NCBI GenBank assembly: GCA_038244535.1
Contig: JBBRTJ010000013.1
Coordinates: forward strand, 1 to 47,212
Direction: 5' to 3'
DNA: 47,212 nucleotides
Origin: JBBRTJ01 sp038244535
GTDB taxonomy: Bacteria; Actinomycetota; Acidimicrobiia; Acidimicrobiales; Ilumatobacteraceae
The notes beneath the pieces are model-generated. The model was not told the origin of the DNA, did not search any database, and worked only from the letters and a program-made list of their open reading frames with translations. The translations under genes were made by a program, and so were the position numbers. Positions 8,021 through 16,752 of the stretch are shown one piece after another; the first letter of the stretch is position 1; every line of letters starts with the position of its first letter.

Positions 8021-9361
8021 GTGGCCAATCGTCTTGTCGTGATCGGAGGCGACGCCGGTGGAATGGCCGCGATCAGCCAGGTCCGCAAAGGGCCCCGTTC
8101 GCACGACGTCGTCGTGCTCGAACGGGGGCGGCACACGAGCTACTCGGCCTGCGGCATCCCTTACGTCGTCGGGGGTGAGGTCGCGACGCTGGAGGCGCTG
8201 GTGGCCCGCACGCCCCAGCAGTTCCGGGCCGACCACGGTGTCGACGTGCGCATGGGCCATGAAGCGGTCGGCATCGACCTCGATCGGCGTGAGATCGAGG
8301 TGCACGACCATGCCCGGGCCGGGCGCACCTACCGCCTCGGCTTTGACGACCTCCTGCTCGGCACGGGCGGACAGCCCGTGCGGCCACCGCTGCCCGGCAT
8401 CGAACTGCCGTTGGTCCACGGCGTGCAGACCCTTGACGATGCCGCCCACCTCCTCGCCCACGCCGAGCACTCTGAGTGCAAGGACGTGGTCATCGTCGGC
8501 GGCGGCTACATCGGCCTCGAGATGGCCGAGGCCTTCACGAACCGGGGCTCGCGAGTCGTGGTGGTCGATCGCTTCCCGACACCGCTCGGGGGCTTGGATC
8601 CTGAGCTCGGCGCGTTGGTCACAGCCGCGATGCGACTTCATGGGATCGACTGCCACCTCGGGGTCGAGGTGCTCGGCTTCGACGAGCGCGCCGTGCTGAC
8701 CGATGACGGATCCCACGCCGCCGACCTCGTCGTGCTCGGCCTCGGCGTGGCCCCCCGCTCGGACCTGGCGCGGGCCGCGGGGCTCCGGCTCGGCCCCAAG
8801 GGCTCGATCAGTGTGAATCGCCGCCAGCAGACCTCGGCCGATGGCATCTGGGCGGCGGGCGACTGCTGCGAGAGCTTCCACCTGGTGACCGGTGAGAAGA
8901 TGCATCTGCCCCTCGGCACGGTGGCCAACAAGCAGTCTCGGGTGGCGGGCATCAACATCGGCGGCGGGTACGCCACCTTCCCCGGTGTGGTCGGGACCGC
9001 GATCACCAAGCTGTGCGACACCGAGATTGCCCGCACCGGTCTGTCCTCACGGGAGGCTGCGGCAGCCGGGTTCGAGGCCGTGGCCAGCACCATCGAGGCG
9101 ACCACGGCGGCCGGCTACTACCCGGGCGCGGCCCCGATCACCGTGCGACTGATCGTCGAGCGGGGCCGCGGCCGCATCCTCGGCGCCCAGATCGTCGGCG
9201 GACCGGGCTCGGGGAAGCGCATCGACACCTGCGCGCTGGCGGTCACCCACCAGATGACAGCCGAGGACCTGGTCCAGGCCGACCTCTCCTACGCCCCTCC
9301 GTTCTCCGGAGTCTGGGACCCCGTGCAGGTGGCGTCACGCGAGGCGCTCAAGCTGCTCTGA
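8021..9361 (+). CDS. FAD-dependent pyridine nucleotide-disulfide oxidoreductase (CoA-disulfide-reductase type)
   Basis: 446 residues. The FAD-binding Rossmann motif GGDAGGMAA is at residues 9-17, a single redox cysteine C44 sits in SYSACGIPYVVGG, the NAD(P)-binding motif VVIVGGGYIGLE is near 156-167, and IWAAGDCCE is the second FAD contact. A lone cysteine in this position is the signature of CoA-disulfide reductase, NADH oxidase and persulfide reductase relatives, as opposed to the CxxxxC of glutathione reductases. GTG 8021 is preferred over the longer frame from 7814: TATCCT at 8008-8013 lies 7 nt before it and the longer frame would overlap the small cysteine gene. The exact substrate is not resolvable from sequence. 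Confidence 0.85.
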   Translation: MANRLVVIGGDAGGMAAISQVRKGPRSHDVVVLERGRHTSYSACGIPYVVGGEVATLEALVARTPQQFRADHGVDVRMGHEAVGIDLDRREIEVHDHARAGRTYRLGFDDLLLGTGGQPVRPPLPGIELPLVHGVQTLDDAAHLLAHAEHSECKDVVIVGGGYIGLEMAEAFTNRGSRVVVVDRFPTPLGGLDPELGALVTAAMRLHGIDCHLGVEVLGFDERAVLTDDGSHAADLVVLGLGVAPRSDLARAAGLRLGPKGSISVNRRQQTSADGIWAAGDCCESFHLVTGEKMHLPLGTVANKQSRVAGINIGGGYATFPGVVGTAITKLCDTEIARTGLSSREAAAAGFEAVASTIEATTAAGYYPGAAPITVRLIVERGRGRILGAQIVGGPGSGKRIDTCALAVTHQMTAEDLVQADLSYAPPFSGVWDPVQVASREALKLL

Positions 9362-9382
9362 GCGTCCCCTATCGTTCGACCG

Positions 9383-11683
9383 ATGTCCTTCCCGGCCCGC
9401 GAGGCGCTCCTCGTCGATCGTTCGATCACCGGCGCCGCGTGGTGTCGTGCCGCCAGTGATGCCACCGACGAGTGGCTGCGCCGCTTGTTCGCCGAAGCCA
9501 CTGCGGGCGCCTCGGGGCCCGTCGCCCTCGTCGCAGTGGGCGGCTACGGGCGGGGCGAGCTCGCTCCTTGGAGCGACCTCGACGTGGTCCTGCTCCACGA
9601 CGTCAAGCGGGGTGTGCCCGACGTGGCCAGTCGCCTCTGGTACCCGATCTGGGACACGAAGCTCAAGCTCGGTCACGCCGTGCGGACCGTGAAGGAGGCG
9701 CTGTCGCTGGCCGACGAGGACCTTGACACCGCCACCAGCTACCTCAGCATCCGCCACCTCGCTGGCGATGCCAACCTCACCATCACCTTGCAGCAGCGGG
9801 CGATCGCGCAGTGGGGCAAGCGATCCCGCCGGTGGCTCACCGAGCTGGTGGACGCCGTCGCCACCCGCTACGCGGCCAACGGTGAGGTCGCGTTCTTGCT
9901 CGAGCCCAACCTCAAAGAGGGGCGGGGCGGTTTGCGCGACGTGCACGCGTTGCGCTGGGCCGAGGCAGCCGACATGGTGCTCCTGCCCGGTGACGACGAG
10001 TCGTTGCAAGCCGCCTACGACGTGCTGCTCGGGGCCCGCGTCGAGCTCCACCGCCGTACCGGGCGCCCTGGCGATGTCCTGGCCCTGCAAGAGCAGGATG
10101 CCGTAGCCGAGGCGCTGCACCTTGGTTCAGCCGATGCGTTGATGGCGTTCGTGTCGTCGGCCGCCCGCACGATCAGCTGGACCAGTGACGAGGCCTGGCA
10201 GCGGGTCCGGGCGTCGCTCACCGGGCCCTCGTCGCGGGCGCAGGGCCGCGACCACCCAGTGGCTTCCGGCGTCGTGCTGCGCGACGACGAGGTGCATCTC
10301 GACGCCACCGCTCGCCCCGAGTCCGACCCGACGCTCATGCTTCGCGTCGCGACCGCGGCCGCCCGCCATCGCACCCGCATCGACCGCCCGACGCTCGACC
10401 TGTTGGCCGCGTCGGCGCCGGTGTGGCCCGATCCGTGGCCGGCCGGGGCCAGCGTCGACCTGGTCGCGCTGCTGCTCGAAGGCCATGACGCCATCGCGGT
10501 GCTCGAGACGCTCGACCAGCGTGGCCTGCTCACGCTCGTGCTGCCCGAGTGGGCGCCGGTGCGGAGCCGACCGCAGCGCAACGCCTACCACCGCTTCACC
10601 GTCGACCGGCACCTGTGGGAGACGGCGGCCAACGCGGCCGCCCTCGCCGATCGGGTGGCCCGTCCCGACCTGCTCGTCCTCGGGGCGCTGCTGCACGACC
10701 TCGGCAAGGGTTACCCCGGCGACCACACCGAGGCCGGCATTGCGCTCGTCGAGCGGATCGGACCCCGCATGGGCTTCGACGCCATCGACACCGAGGTGCT
10801 GTGCCAGATGGTGCGCCACCACCTGCTGCTGCCCGACGTCGCCACCCGGCGCGACCTGTCTGACGAGACGACCATCAGCCTGGTGGCCGAGGCGGTCGGT
10901 TCGCCGCTGGTGCTCGACCTGTTGGCGGCGCTGACCGAGGCCGACTCGCTCGCCACCGGGCCGGCGGCGTGGGGGACGTGGAAGCAGGAGCTCGTGGCCG
11001 AGCTCGTCGACCGCACCCGCCGCTTCATGGGCGGTGCCGCGGCCGGGCTGGCCTGGCAGCTCTTCCCGTCCGAGGAGGTGCTCGAGTGGATGGGCGCCGG
11101 CCGCACGGTGGTGCACCCAGAGGCCGACCGGGTCACCGTCGTCGCCCCCGACCGGCCAGGCCTGTTCAGCCGCGTGGCGGCCGTGCTGGCCATCCACGGG
11201 CTCGACGTGCTCGGCGCCCAGGCCCACAGCGACGAGCAGGGCATGGCCGCCTCCGAGTTCCGGCTGTTGGTCGACGAGGCCCACGAGGTGCCCTGGAGCC
11301 GGGTCGAGCCCGATCTCCAGCGCGCCCTCGGCGGGCAGCTCGCCATCGAGGCCCGCCTGGCTGCTCGCGTCAGCACCTACGGCCAGCGCCGCAAGCGCCT
11401 GCTGTCGGCCGAGCCGGCGTCGCCCTACGTCCGCATCGACAACTCGTTGTCGTCCAACGCCACGGTGGTCGAGGTGAGGGCCCCCGATCGCATCGGTGTG
11501 CTGTACCGCATCACCCACGCCCTGGCCGAGATGCAGCTCGACATCCGCCACGCTCGCGTCCAGACGCTCGGCAGCGAGGTCGTCGACACGTTCTACGTGT
11601 ACGACGCCGTCCGCTCGAAGGTGACCGATCCCGTCTACCTGGCCGAGGTCGACCGGGCCCTCCAGCACGCCGTCCTCGCGTAG
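9383..11683 (+). CDS. glnD: [Protein-PII] uridylyltransferase / uridylyl-removing enzyme
   Basis: 766 residues with the full GlnD order. The nucleotidyltransferase motif GGYGRGELAPWSDLDVV is at residues 53-69 (G53, S64, D65, D67), the HD phosphohydrolase motif LLHDLGKG around H438-D439, and two ACT domains at about 576-630 and 690-745 (APDRPGLFSRVAAVL and APDRIGVLYRITHAL). GlnD uridylylates or adenylylates PII according to glutamine level and removes the group with the HD domain. All key residues are present. No glnB or amtB is adjacent. TATCGT at 9370-9375 lies 7 nt before ATG 9383, so the transcript is probably leaderless. Confidence 0.95.
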   Translation: MSFPAREALLVDRSITGAAWCRAASDATDEWLRRLFAEATAGASGPVALVAVGGYGRGELAPWSDLDVVLLHDVKRGVPDVASRLWYPIWDTKLKLGHAVRTVKEALSLADEDLDTATSYLSIRHLAGDANLTITLQQRAIAQWGKRSRRWLTELVDAVATRYAANGEVAFLLEPNLKEGRGGLRDVHALRWAEAADMVLLPGDDESLQAAYDVLLGARVELHRRTGRPGDVLALQEQDAVAEALHLGSADALMAFVSSAARTISWTSDEAWQRVRASLTGPSSRAQGRDHPVASGVVLRDDEVHLDATARPESDPTLMLRVATAAARHRTRIDRPTLDLLAASAPVWPDPWPAGASVDLVALLLEGHDAIAVLETLDQRGLLTLVLPEWAPVRSRPQRNAYHRFTVDRHLWETAANAAALADRVARPDLLVLGALLHDLGKGYPGDHTEAGIALVERIGPRMGFDAIDTEVLCQMVRHHLLLPDVATRRDLSDETTISLVAEAVGSPLVLDLLAALTEADSLATGPAAWGTWKQELVAELVDRTRRFMGGAAAGLAWQLFPSEEVLEWMGAGRTVVHPEADRVTVVAPDRPGLFSRVAAVLAIHGLDVLGAQAHSDEQGMAASEFRLLVDEAHEVPWSRVEPDLQRALGGQLAIEARLAARVSTYGQRRKRLLSAEPASPYVRIDNSLSSNATVVEVRAPDRIGVLYRITHALAEMQLDIRHARVQTLGSEVVDTFYVYDAVRSKVTDPVYLAEVDRALQHAVLA

Positions 11684-11720
11684 GGCGGCCAGGGGTCACG
11701 GCGGCGCCTAGGGTCGGGCC

Positions 11721-12431
11721 ATGTCCGATGCCGTGACGCCTGGCGAGTTCACCAGGGATCTGCTGCGCTGGAGCGAGAGCCTGGCCGGCATCGCCCGCAC
11801 CGGGATGGGCTTCACGCAGTCGCTCTACGAGCGGGAGCGCTACGAGGAGGTCCTCAAGGTCGCGGCTGACATCAAGCACGCCGCACAGGAGGCCATCGAG
11901 GTCCGCCGCGAGCAGGACCACTTCGTGCAGGAGTGGATGGAGTCGATCGGCGAGGGCGTGCCCGGCTACGTCACGCCCAAGGTCGCCGTGGGGGCCGTCG
12001 TGGGCGATGACGAGGGCCGCATCCTGTTGGTGCAGCGGGCCGACTCGGGCATCTGGCTCTACCCGACGGGTTGGGCCGACATCGGCTACTCGCCTGCTGA
12101 GGTGGCGCTCAAGGAGGTCGAGGAGGAGACCGGTGTCCTGTGTGAGCCGGTGCAGCTCCTCGGCGTGATCGACGGGCTGCGGATGGGGTTCACGAGGTTC
12201 GGCATGTACATGCTGCTGTTCCACTGCCGGGCGGTCGGCGGTTCGTTGCAGGCGCACCCGCTCGAGACGTCGGGGGTCGGTTGGTTCGCCGAGGACGACC
12301 TCCCGTGGCCCGTTGCCGGGTTCAACTGGTGGGGTCCGCAGGCCTTCGCCGCCATCCGCGGCGAGCCCGTCGAGGTCACCTGGGACCGCCCCCGCTCGCC
12401 CATCTGGAAGGGCGACGAGCACACGGCCTGA
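11721..12431 (+). CDS. NUDIX hydrolase with PF12535-type N-terminal domain
   Basis: 236 residues. The N-terminal about 65 residues (LLRWSESLAGIARTGMGFTQ, YEEVLKVAADI) match the helical Nudix_hydro_N extension found in nucleoside-diphosphate-X hydrolases. The Nudix box runs from G117 to V139 with K131-E132 and E135-E136 in place for metal binding. The usual early Glu of the box is Tyr123 and the usual Arg is Lys131, so the box is not canonical. TAGGGT at 11709-11714 is 6 nt before ATG 11721 (leaderless). The gene is followed by two strong hairpins and then by a convergent minus-strand operon. Confidence 0.87.
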   Translation: MSDAVTPGEFTRDLLRWSESLAGIARTGMGFTQSLYERERYEEVLKVAADIKHAAQEAIEVRREQDHFVQEWMESIGEGVPGYVTPKVAVGAVVGDDEGRILLVQRADSGIWLYPTGWADIGYSPAEVALKEVEEETGVLCEPVQLLGVIDGLRMGFTRFGMYMLLFHCRAVGGSLQAHPLETSGVGWFAEDDLPWPVAGFNWWGPQAFAAIRGEPVEVTWDRPRSPIWKGDEHTA

Positions 12432-12454
12432 CGCACGGTCAGACGGCCCCCGCT

Positions 12455-12498
12455 TCTGCGCCGCCTCGTGCTCATTTCTGGGAACCACGCGGCGCAGA
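12455..12498. terminator. Hairpin between convergent genes (first)
   Basis: Inverted repeat TCTGCGCCGC (12455-12464) and GCGGCGCAGA (12489-12498), a perfect 10-bp stem with a 24-nt loop, 24 nt after the Nudix stop codon. It could end the Nudix transcript. Confidence 0.55.
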
Positions 12499-12580
12499 TG
12501 CGTCGTTGGGAGCGTTCGCCTGGCGGCGGGCCAGTTCCCTAGCTAGCGGCCCCGGCCGCCTGGTGCGGGCCATCGGGACG

Positions 12581-12627
12581 CTTTGCGTCGCGACGTTGCT
12601 GCTCTACGACAACGTCGCGACGCAGAG
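12581..12627. terminator. Long hairpin between convergent genes (second)
   Basis: TGCGTCGCGACGTTG (12584-12598) pairs perfectly with 12610-12624; counting the flanks the stem is up to 18 bp with an 11-nt loop. Symmetric, between the Nudix gene and the convergent gene that ends at 12676, so it can act as a bidirectional terminator. Confidence 0.7.
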
Positions 12628-12675
12628 GCGGCGACCTCAGCCCACCTCACGTACCTCGCCGATCAGGGCGAGCTG

Positions 12676-13146
12676 TCAAGGAGTCAGCTGGACGAACAGT
12701 GCGTCGACGATCGAGACGGTGCCCTGGGTGCGCTCCCAGCTGTCTGCGATGGCAGTGTGGTCGACGATCCCGAACGCTTCGGGGGCGATGCCGAGCGCGG
12801 CGGTGCAGGATGCGGCCAGGGGCACGGGCTCCACCTCGTCTCCGTAGCACGGGAACGCTTCGAGACCATCCCACAGCTGATCGACCGGCAACGGCAGCTC
12901 GAGGGCGTTGCGGAGCGCAAACACGATGGCGGCGAAGACGTCGGCGGTGCCCACTCCTGACGGCCGTTGGAACCCGGCGACGGGGTGGAGGCGCCACTCG
13001 AGGGCGATGCCGCCCGGTCCGTCGTCGCGCAGCCACACCTGCGAGCCGTTCACGTAGCTGTCGACAGGCTCGCCGAAGCGCTCGTCAGCGGCCAGCACCA
13101 GCTCGGCGGTCGTGCGCCACACGCACGACGCCACCCGCTCACCCAT
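12676..13146 (-). CDS. Hypothetical protein downstream of PAC2 gene
   Basis: 156 residues, starting MGERVASCVWRTTAELVLAADERFG. It looks like a compact soluble alpha/beta protein with several short hydrophobic strands and no signal peptide, membrane helix or recognisable catalytic motif (VNGSQVWLRDDGPGG and GVGTADVFAAIVFALRNALELPL are the most ordered parts). I do not recognise the family. It begins 21 nt after the stop of the PAC2 gene on the same strand and is the last gene before the bidirectional terminator, so it is likely cotranscribed with PAC2. Confidence 0.6.
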   Translation of the reverse strand: MGERVASCVWRTTAELVLAADERFGEPVDSYVNGSQVWLRDDGPGGIALEWRLHPVAGFQRPSGVGTADVFAAIVFALRNALELPLPVDQLWDGLEAFPCYGDEVEPVPLAASCTAALGIAPEAFGIVDHTAIADSWERTQGTVSIVDALFVQLTP

Positions 13147-13167
13147 GTCGTGGTCCCCTCGTGGCGC

Positions 13168-14067
13168 TCAGGATGATCCCTGCTCACGCAGGAACCGCTC
13201 GAGCTCCTCGACCAGTCGATCGGCCGAGGCCGGTTCCTCGATGGCGGCGCGAAGCGACACCGTGTCGTCATCGATCTCGTCTTCGTCGTCATCTTCGTCG
13301 TCGCCGGAGGCGTCCTCGAGCCTGCTCACGTAGGCCTGGAGGTCCTCGTCGTGGGCCACCATCGCGTCGAGGTCGCGCTCGTACTCAGCACCGGCGGCGG
13401 CCAGCGTGCTCACGTCGACCGAGGTGCCGGTGATCGTCATGGCCCGCTCGAGGAGGGCCAACGCCGCCTTGGGCGACGGGGCACCGGGGGCGTAGGCGGG
13501 CACGGCCGCCCACAACGAGGCCGACGACAGGCCGGCCTCGTGGCACAGGTCGTGGAGCACGCCGACGATGCCCGTCGGGCCTTCGTAGCGGCTGCGCTGC
13601 AGGCCGAAGCGCTCGACCACCTCGGCGTCGGACGCCGTGCCGATGATCGACACCGCCCGGTTGTGGGGCACGTCGGCCAGCAGCGCCCCGAGCGTGACAG
13701 CCATCGGTGCGCCGAAGGACTGCGCCACGTCGATGACCTGGCGGCAGAACGTTCGCCACCTGAGCTGGGGTTCGGTGCCGCGCACCAGGATCACGTCGTG
13801 GCCCGGCGCATGGGCTCCCCACAGCTCGTTGGGGGGCCAGATGATCTCTCGGGTGAAGCCGTCGACCATGCGGACCTGGGGACGCACCTGTTGGAAGTCG
13901 AAGAACTCCTCGGGGTCGATCGCTGCGAACCGTTGCGCACCCCACTGCTCGGCGAGGTGGGCGACCGCCAACGATGCCGCGTCACCGGCGTCGTTCCAGC
14001 CGGTGAAGGCCGCGATGACGATCGGGTTGCGCAGGACGGGCCGGTCCGACCACACGACATGGTCCAT
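13168..14067 (-). CDS. PAC2 family protein
   Basis: 299 residues. The N-terminal about 220 residues match the PAC2 fold (IVIAAFTGWNDAGDAAS near the start, a strand VILVRGTEPQLRW, GALLADVPHNR, GPTGIVGVLHD, ASLWAAVPAYAPGAPSPKAAL). PAC2 proteins are named after a eukaryotic proteasome assembly chaperone; in actinobacteria the precise role is unknown. The C-terminus has a long acidic stretch (around DDEDDDEDEIDDD) followed by a helix. It lies 16 nt downstream of the NlpC/P60 gene on the minus strand, the same spacing class as its own downstream neighbour, suggesting a three-gene operon. Confidence 0.85.
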   Translation of the reverse strand: MDHVVWSDRPVLRNPIVIAAFTGWNDAGDAASLAVAHLAEQWGAQRFAAIDPEEFFDFQQVRPQVRMVDGFTREIIWPPNELWGAHAPGHDVILVRGTEPQLRWRTFCRQVIDVAQSFGAPMAVTLGALLADVPHNRAVSIIGTASDAEVVERFGLQRSRYEGPTGIVGVLHDLCHEAGLSSASLWAAVPAYAPGAPSPKAALALLERAMTITGTSVDVSTLAAAGAEYERDLDAMVAHDEDLQAYVSRLEDASGDDEDDDEDEIDDDTVSLRAAIEEPASADRLVEELERFLREQGSS

Positions 14068-14083
14068 CAGCGGACCCTATCGC

Positions 14084-15238
14084 TCAGCCTGGCCGACCGA
14101 TGCCGACCAGATTGCTCCGAAACGCCGGGGCGATCTTGACCACGTCACCGGTCTGCGGGGCGGTGATCATCAGACCACCGCCGATGTAGATGGCGACGTG
14201 GTGGAGGTCGGGGTAGAAGAACACGAGGTCGCCGGGCTGAGCCTGGTCGATCGGCACGTGCGGGAGCATGTGGTACTGCGACGCCGCGAAGTGGGGCAGT
14301 GACACCCCGGCCCGACCCCAAGCCCACATGGTGAGCCCCGAGCAGTCGAAGGCCACGCCAGGGGTGGCGGCGGCGAAGCGGTAGGGGACGCCGAGCTGGC
14401 TGCGGGCGGCGGCAACGGCGCCGGCTGCGCCGGGCGAAGGGGGAGGAACGTTGGTGCCTGCGGGCGGCCCCCGGAAGCTTGGGGGCGAGGACGGGTCCGA
14501 CCGGGGGGCTGATGCGCCGCCCGCGGGGGCGCGAGCGGCCGTGGCGCGGGCCGCCGCCGCTCGCTGGGCCGCGGCGAGCGTGGCGGCCGCCTGGCGGGCT
14601 TCTTCCTGCTGCTGGCGAACGCGCTCCTGCTGCACGAGCGTGGCCAGCTCGCCCTGGACCCGCCCCTCGTAGGCGACGGCCGCATCGACGGCCTTGAGCA
14701 TGGCTGCGGAGCGATCGGCCACCTGCTTGGTGAGATCGGCTTGGCGCTTCTGCTTGGCGGCGAGGGTGGCCCGCAGCCGCGCGATGTCCTCGCGGGAGGC
14801 GGCCAACTGGTCGGCGGCGTCGACGTTGGTGCCAAGGAAGAGCGAGGCGTAGGTCTGGCGCTGGGCGGCACCGCCGGCGGTGCCGTCAGACAGCGGGGTG
14901 AGCGCGCTGCCGACGCTGTCGCCCATGACGTAGGTGCGAACGGCGAACGTGGACAGCTTGCTCTTCAGGCCAGCGATCCGCTGGTCCTGGGCGGCGAGCT
15001 GGGCGGTGGCGGCGGCCACGTCCTTGGTGACCGTGCCGAGCTCGTCGGTGGCGCCGTTGTACTGCTCGGCGAGGGCCTCGGCGGCGTTGTGGAGCTGCTC
15101 GATCTTGGCCGCCACCCGCTTGGCCTCGGCCTTCTTGTCGTTGATCGAGTCGGCCGACGCCGGAGCGGCGATCGTTCCGACGAGCACGACGGCGGCAACG
15201 GCGAGGGAGATGAGGCGGTATCGGCTTCGGATCGGCAT
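14084..15238 (-). CDS. Secreted NlpC/P60 peptidoglycan endopeptidase (RipA-like)
   Basis: 384 residues. A signal peptide is clear (MPIRSRYRLISLAVAAVVLV, then a cut after APASA near residue 29). Residues about 30-225 form a coiled coil rich in Ala, Gln and Glu, followed by a Pro/Ser-rich linker. The C-terminal about 110 residues are an NlpC/P60 domain: catalytic Cys299 in FDCSGLTMWAWG and His347 in LHHVAIYIGGG, with GVPYRFAAATPG before it. The enzyme should cut the stem peptides of peptidoglycan outside the cell, with the coiled coil holding or inhibiting it. It heads the minus-strand operon with PAC2. Confidence 0.92.
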   Translation of the reverse strand: MPIRSRYRLISLAVAAVVLVGTIAAPASADSINDKKAEAKRVAAKIEQLHNAAEALAEQYNGATDELGTVTKDVAAATAQLAAQDQRIAGLKSKLSTFAVRTYVMGDSVGSALTPLSDGTAGGAAQRQTYASLFLGTNVDAADQLAASREDIARLRATLAAKQKRQADLTKQVADRSAAMLKAVDAAVAYEGRVQGELATLVQQERVRQQQEEARQAAATLAAAQRAAAARATAARAPAGGASAPRSDPSSPPSFRGPPAGTNVPPPSPGAAGAVAAARSQLGVPYRFAAATPGVAFDCSGLTMWAWGRAGVSLPHFAASQYHMLPHVPIDQAQPGDLVFFYPDLHHVAIYIGGGLMITAPQTGDVVKIAPAFRSNLVGIGRPG

Positions 15239-15374
15239 CGGCTTGGTTCGTCCTCACGGTCGAGCATGGCTGTGCGCCCGGACGGGGCCGCCACCCCTGG
15301 TCGAAAGACCTTGTCGGATATTACGAACTCATGTCAAGTCAGGGGTGGATCCGGTGTCGCCCTACAGTGCGCGG

Positions 15375-16460
15375 ATGCTGCTGACCGAGTTGGCCGTTGC
15401 GCCCGCAGACCTCGCCGCCCGCACCGGTTGGGAGGCCAAGCCCGAAGGCCTCTGCAAGGGTGACCTGTGCGTGCCGGCCCCGGGCGTCACCCGCAACGAC
15501 GGTCGCCTCGACGTCCAGATCCTTTCGGATCGGCTGCGCATGCCGCTGGTGCACGACGAGGCCCACCAGCTGTGGGCGCTCGGGCCCGCCACGGTCGGCG
15601 GCAAGGCCCTCGACACCGTCGTGGTCCCCGATCTCGAGCTGCCCGACCGCGACGGCAACCCGTTCAGGCTCTCGGCTTTCCACGGCCGCAAGGTCCTGTT
15701 GGTGGCCTGGGCCAGTTGGTGAGGCTGCCGCCTCAGCTTGCCCGGGTGGCAGGCACTCCACGCTGAGCTCGAGCCCCGTGGCCTCTCGGTCGTCACGGTT
15801 GCCCTCGATGTCGATCCCGCCAAGGCCTACCCGTGGATCGATGCTGCCGCGCCGACCCACCCGAGCCTGATCGACACCGCCCACATCACCGATGAGCTGC
15901 TCGGCTTCGTCAACGTGCCGATGGCGGTGTGGATCAACGAGGAGGGCAACCTCGTGCGGCCGGCCGAAGGCGCCTCCATCGAACGCAGCCCGCTGCGGGA
16001 CATGGAGATCCCCGAGGGCCTGCCCGACCGGATGCACCAGATGTTCGTCGAGGTCAAGAAGATGAAGGACAACGCGGAGGACTACCGCGCTGCCATCGTC
16101 GACTGGGTCGAGCACGGCGCGGCCAGCCGCTACGCGTTGGCCCCCGACGCCGTCGTCGCCCTGAGCCAGCCCCGGTCGCTCGACCACGCTCGCGCCGCCG
16201 CCTGCTTCGAGCTCGGCCAGCACCTCTGGAAGGTCGAGGGCAACGAGGCCGCGGTGCCATGGTGGCAGGAGGCGCACCGCCTCCACCGCGAGAACTGGAC
16301 CTACAAGCGCCAGGCCTGGACGTTCGTCACGACGCCCGAGGGCGCCACCGAGTCCGACCTGATGCAAGGCCCCAACGACGTCTACGACAGCAACTGGCTC
16401 GACGACGTGATCGCTCTCGGTGGGGGCGACCACTACGTCATCGAGCCGCAGCTCGGCTGA
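15375..16460 (+). CDS. Selenoprotein with thioredoxin/ResA-like fold (UGA codon 116 read as selenocysteine)
   Basis: One frame from ATG 15375 to the stop at 16460, interrupted only by TGA at 15720-15722. Both sides are conserved protein: VVPDLELPDRDGNPFRLSAF and VLLVAWASW before the TGA, then GCRLSLPGWQALHAEL, VVTVALDVDP and VPMAVWINEEG after it, the normal order of a TlpA/ResA/AhpC-like redoxin. The TGA falls at the redox-active position, giving W-A-S-W-U-G-C-R (U116, C118). This matches a selenoprotein family I recall as ResA-like WAxxUGC. Two more cysteines, C27 and C32 (CKGDLC), lie near the N-terminus. The extra C-terminal about 150 residues are helical. TACAGT at 15363-15368 is 6 nt before the ATG. 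sel genes are not in the window. Confidence 0.87.
15723..15767 (+). promoter_or_regulatory. Candidate bacterial SECIS element
   Basis: Immediately after the UGA the coding sequence can fold: GCCT 15730-15733 with AGGC 15751-15754, and GCC 15740-15742 with GGC 15748-15750, leaving the apical loop CGGGT at 15743-15747, 20-24 nt past the UGA. Alternative outer pairs (CTGCC with GGCAG, or CTCAGC with GCTGAG 15762-15767) keep the same apical loop. A G-rich loop at this distance is what SelB recognises in bacteria. Confidence 0.6.
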
Positions 16461-16480
16461 GCCCAACTACCCTGCGGCCT

Positions 16481-16750
16481 GTGCCCAGGGTCGAGCTGGC
16501 CAAGGCGTTTCGGCGCCACATCGACGGTCCGCCCGAGGACGTGCCCGGGGCCACCGTCGGCGAAGCGCTGGCGGCCTACTTCGAGCGCCACGCCGGCGTG
16601 CGGACCTACGTGCTCGATGACCAGGGCGCCGTGCGCAAGCACGTCACGGTGTTCGTGAACGATCAGCAGATCGCCGACCGCACCGGGCTGTCCGATGTCG
16701 TGGGTCCCCACGACGAGCTCCATGTGTTCCAAGCCCTCTCGGGAGGTTGA
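16481..16750 (+). CDS. MoaD/ThiS-family ubiquitin-like sulfur carrier
   Basis: 89 residues from GTG 16481, ending in the Gly-Gly tail (FQALSGG) that is the adenylation and thiocarboxylation site of MoaD/ThiS proteins. HVTVFVNDQQIADRTGL and DELHVFQALSGG are the typical last strands. TACCCT at 16468-16473 lies 7 nt upstream (leaderless). It overlaps the ribosome-site region of the next gene and is surely cotranscribed with it. No E1-like activator is nearby, so the partner enzyme is unknown. The long N-terminal helix region (GATVGEALAAYFERHAGV) is the ubiquitin-fold helix. Confidence 0.85.
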   Translation: MPRVELAKAFRRHIDGPPEDVPGATVGEALAAYFERHAGVRTYVLDDQGAVRKHVTVFVNDQQIADRTGLSDVVGPHDELHVFQALSGG

Positions 16751-16752
16751 CC

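Noticed and set aside
15375..16460. Reading the UGA as an ordinary stop followed by a restart at TTG 15738
   Set aside because: The two halves form one redoxin fold in the same frame and the UGA replaces the redox cysteine; a restart would remove the active site.
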